The translations under genes were made by a program, and so were the position numbers. From NCBI GenBank assembly GCA_041398025.1, contig JAWKVM010000021.1, positions 124,001 to 188,000 of the forward strand: DNA of 64,000 nucleotides. The letters are read 5' to 3'. The first letter of the stretch is position 1, and each line of letters begins with the position of its first letter. Below are positions 63,243 to 64,000 of this stretch, one piece after another. Source of the DNA: JANQPX01 sp041398025 (lineage in GTDB: Bacteria > Pseudomonadota > Alphaproteobacteria > Geminicoccales > Geminicoccaceae). Under the pieces are notes generated by a model that was given only the letters and a program-made list of their open reading frames with translations, had not been told where the DNA came from and did no database searches.

Positions 63243-64000
63243 GATGACGTGTCTTTCGGCTGAAAGATCTTGAAGCGGCCGTACAGCGTCTCCGACAGAA
63301 GGATGACGATGAAAATCATGCCCTGGAGCACGAGGACGGTGGCGTCGGGCAGGTCCATGCGCCGCTGGATCAGGCCGCCGCTTGCGGTGATGCCGCCGAG
63401 CAGGATGGCGACCGGGATGATCGCGAGCGGGTTCTGGCGGGCGAGAAACGCGATCAGAATGCCGGCATAGCCGTAGCCGACGATCAGCGAGCCGTTGGCG
63501 CGGCCGTGCACCGCGGCCACCTCGACCATGCCGGCGAGCCCCGCGCAGGCGCCGGCGATGGCGCAGCAGATCAAGATCAGGCGGCCGACCGGCAGGCCCT
63601 GGAGCTTGGCGGCGCGGACATTGCCTCCGGTCATGCGCGCGGCGAAGCCGAAGGTGGTGCGGCTCATCAGCACCCAGAGGAGCACGCAGGCGATGACGCC
63701 GAAGGCGAGGCCCCAGTGGACGTCCATGCCGGGCAGCGCGCCGATCATGTTGGCCTCGCCGATATGCGCGGTCGCCGGCTTGTTCAGGCTCGCGGGATCG
63801 CGCAGCGGCCCTTCGACGATGTGGTTGAAGAGCGCGATCGCGATATAGGCGAGCAGCAGCGAGGAGATGGTCTCGTTGACTCCGCGATAGTGGCGAAGCG
63901 CGCCGGCGAGCCCGATCCAAAGGCCGCCGACAATCATGGCGGCGATCGCCATGCCGATCTGCACCACCAGGGGAGCGACACCCTGCATGGGTAGGGCGAC
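63239..64000 (-). CDS. BMP/nucleoside-type ABC transporter permease (YufP-like, partial)
   Basis: At least 253 codons, open to the right edge, so the N-terminus is missing. Helices and family marks: IGLAGALRHYRGVNETISSL (coupling helix start), LLLAYIAIALFNHIV, MTGGNVRAAKLQGLPVGRLI, GYGYAGILIAFLARQNPLAI and the end LLSETLYGRFKIF. First permease of the same importer. The matching BMP binding protein is expected just beyond the window. Confidence 0.92.
   Translation of the reverse strand, partial: VALPMQGVAPLVVQIGMAIAAMIVGGLWIGLAGALRHYRGVNETISSLLLAYIAIALFNHIVEGPLRDPASLNKPATAHIGEANMIGALPGMDVHWGLAFGVIACVLLWVLMSRTTFGFAARMTGGNVRAAKLQGLPVGRLILICCAIAGACAGLAGMVEVAAVHGRANGSLIVGYGYAGILIAFLARQNPLAIIPVAILLGGITASGGLIQRRMDLPDATVLVLQGMIFIVILLSETLYGRFKIFQPKDTSS

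Overview
This window comes from a GC-rich proteobacterium, most likely an alphaproteobacterium. The evidence is Tat-type signals, tripartite tricarboxylate transporters (TTT), a cyanurate/biuret hydrolase cluster of the kind known from rhizobia, and candidate Irr, Zur and CtrA boxes. No rRNA, tRNA or CRISPR array was seen. Most genes lie in tightly packed operons, many joined by 4-bp ATGA overlaps.

Left part (1-10.1 kb): a solute-binding protein cut by the window edge; a decayed two-gene remnant (OsmC-like gene with an in-frame TAA, and a TctA-TctB-like gene with N-terminal loss, internal deletion, frameshift and in-frame TGA); a GntR/FCD regulator; and an intact operon encoding an alpha/beta hydrolase, TctC, TctB, TctA, an LVIVD-repeat propeller protein and an aldo/keto reductase. 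A convergent SDR-fold gene carries the full sequence signature of a halohydrin dehalogenase.

Middle left (10.9-23.7 kb): an unknown membrane protein, a DAO-family oxidase, an orphan tungstate-binding protein TupA facing an HTH plus substrate-binding-domain regulator, an RND efflux pump with its adaptor, a small secreted protein, a large PAS-GGDEF-EAL protein and a cupin.

Accessory island (about 24.1-38.0 kb), bounded on both sides by broken insertion sequences (IS5-like, IS3 and then ISAs1, IS66, IS5). Its cargo is AT-richer than the surroundings and forms one coherent set: a periplasmic adaptor, a GAF-HlyD fusion, an M50 site-2-protease-like protein with PqqD-like and HlyD-like parts, a 1045-residue LEPR/DUF4347/LamG/cadherin-like surface protein without a Sec signal peptide, and a translationally coupled diguanylate cyclase. 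I consider this the most interesting system here: a probable dedicated export, processing and control module for the LEPR protein.

Metal region (38.2-51.8 kb): copper and cytochrome-oxidase assembly genes (two DUF2946-type proteins, PepSY membrane protein, two SCO proteins, PCuAC chaperone); a ZrgA-type zinc operon with a Zur-like box; and a four-gene imelysin/di-heme/imelysin/DUF1513 iron operon below a candidate Irr box.

Right part (52.4-64 kb): a long minus-strand nitrogen-scavenging cluster with an amidohydrolase, a NitT/TauT-type ABC importer, a ring-opening amidohydrolase (cyanuric acid hydrolase/barbiturase), a cupin, two isochorismatase-fold cysteine hydrolases (one strongly resembling biuret hydrolase BiuH), a formamidase, and a nucleoside/BMP-type ABC importer that runs off the window end.
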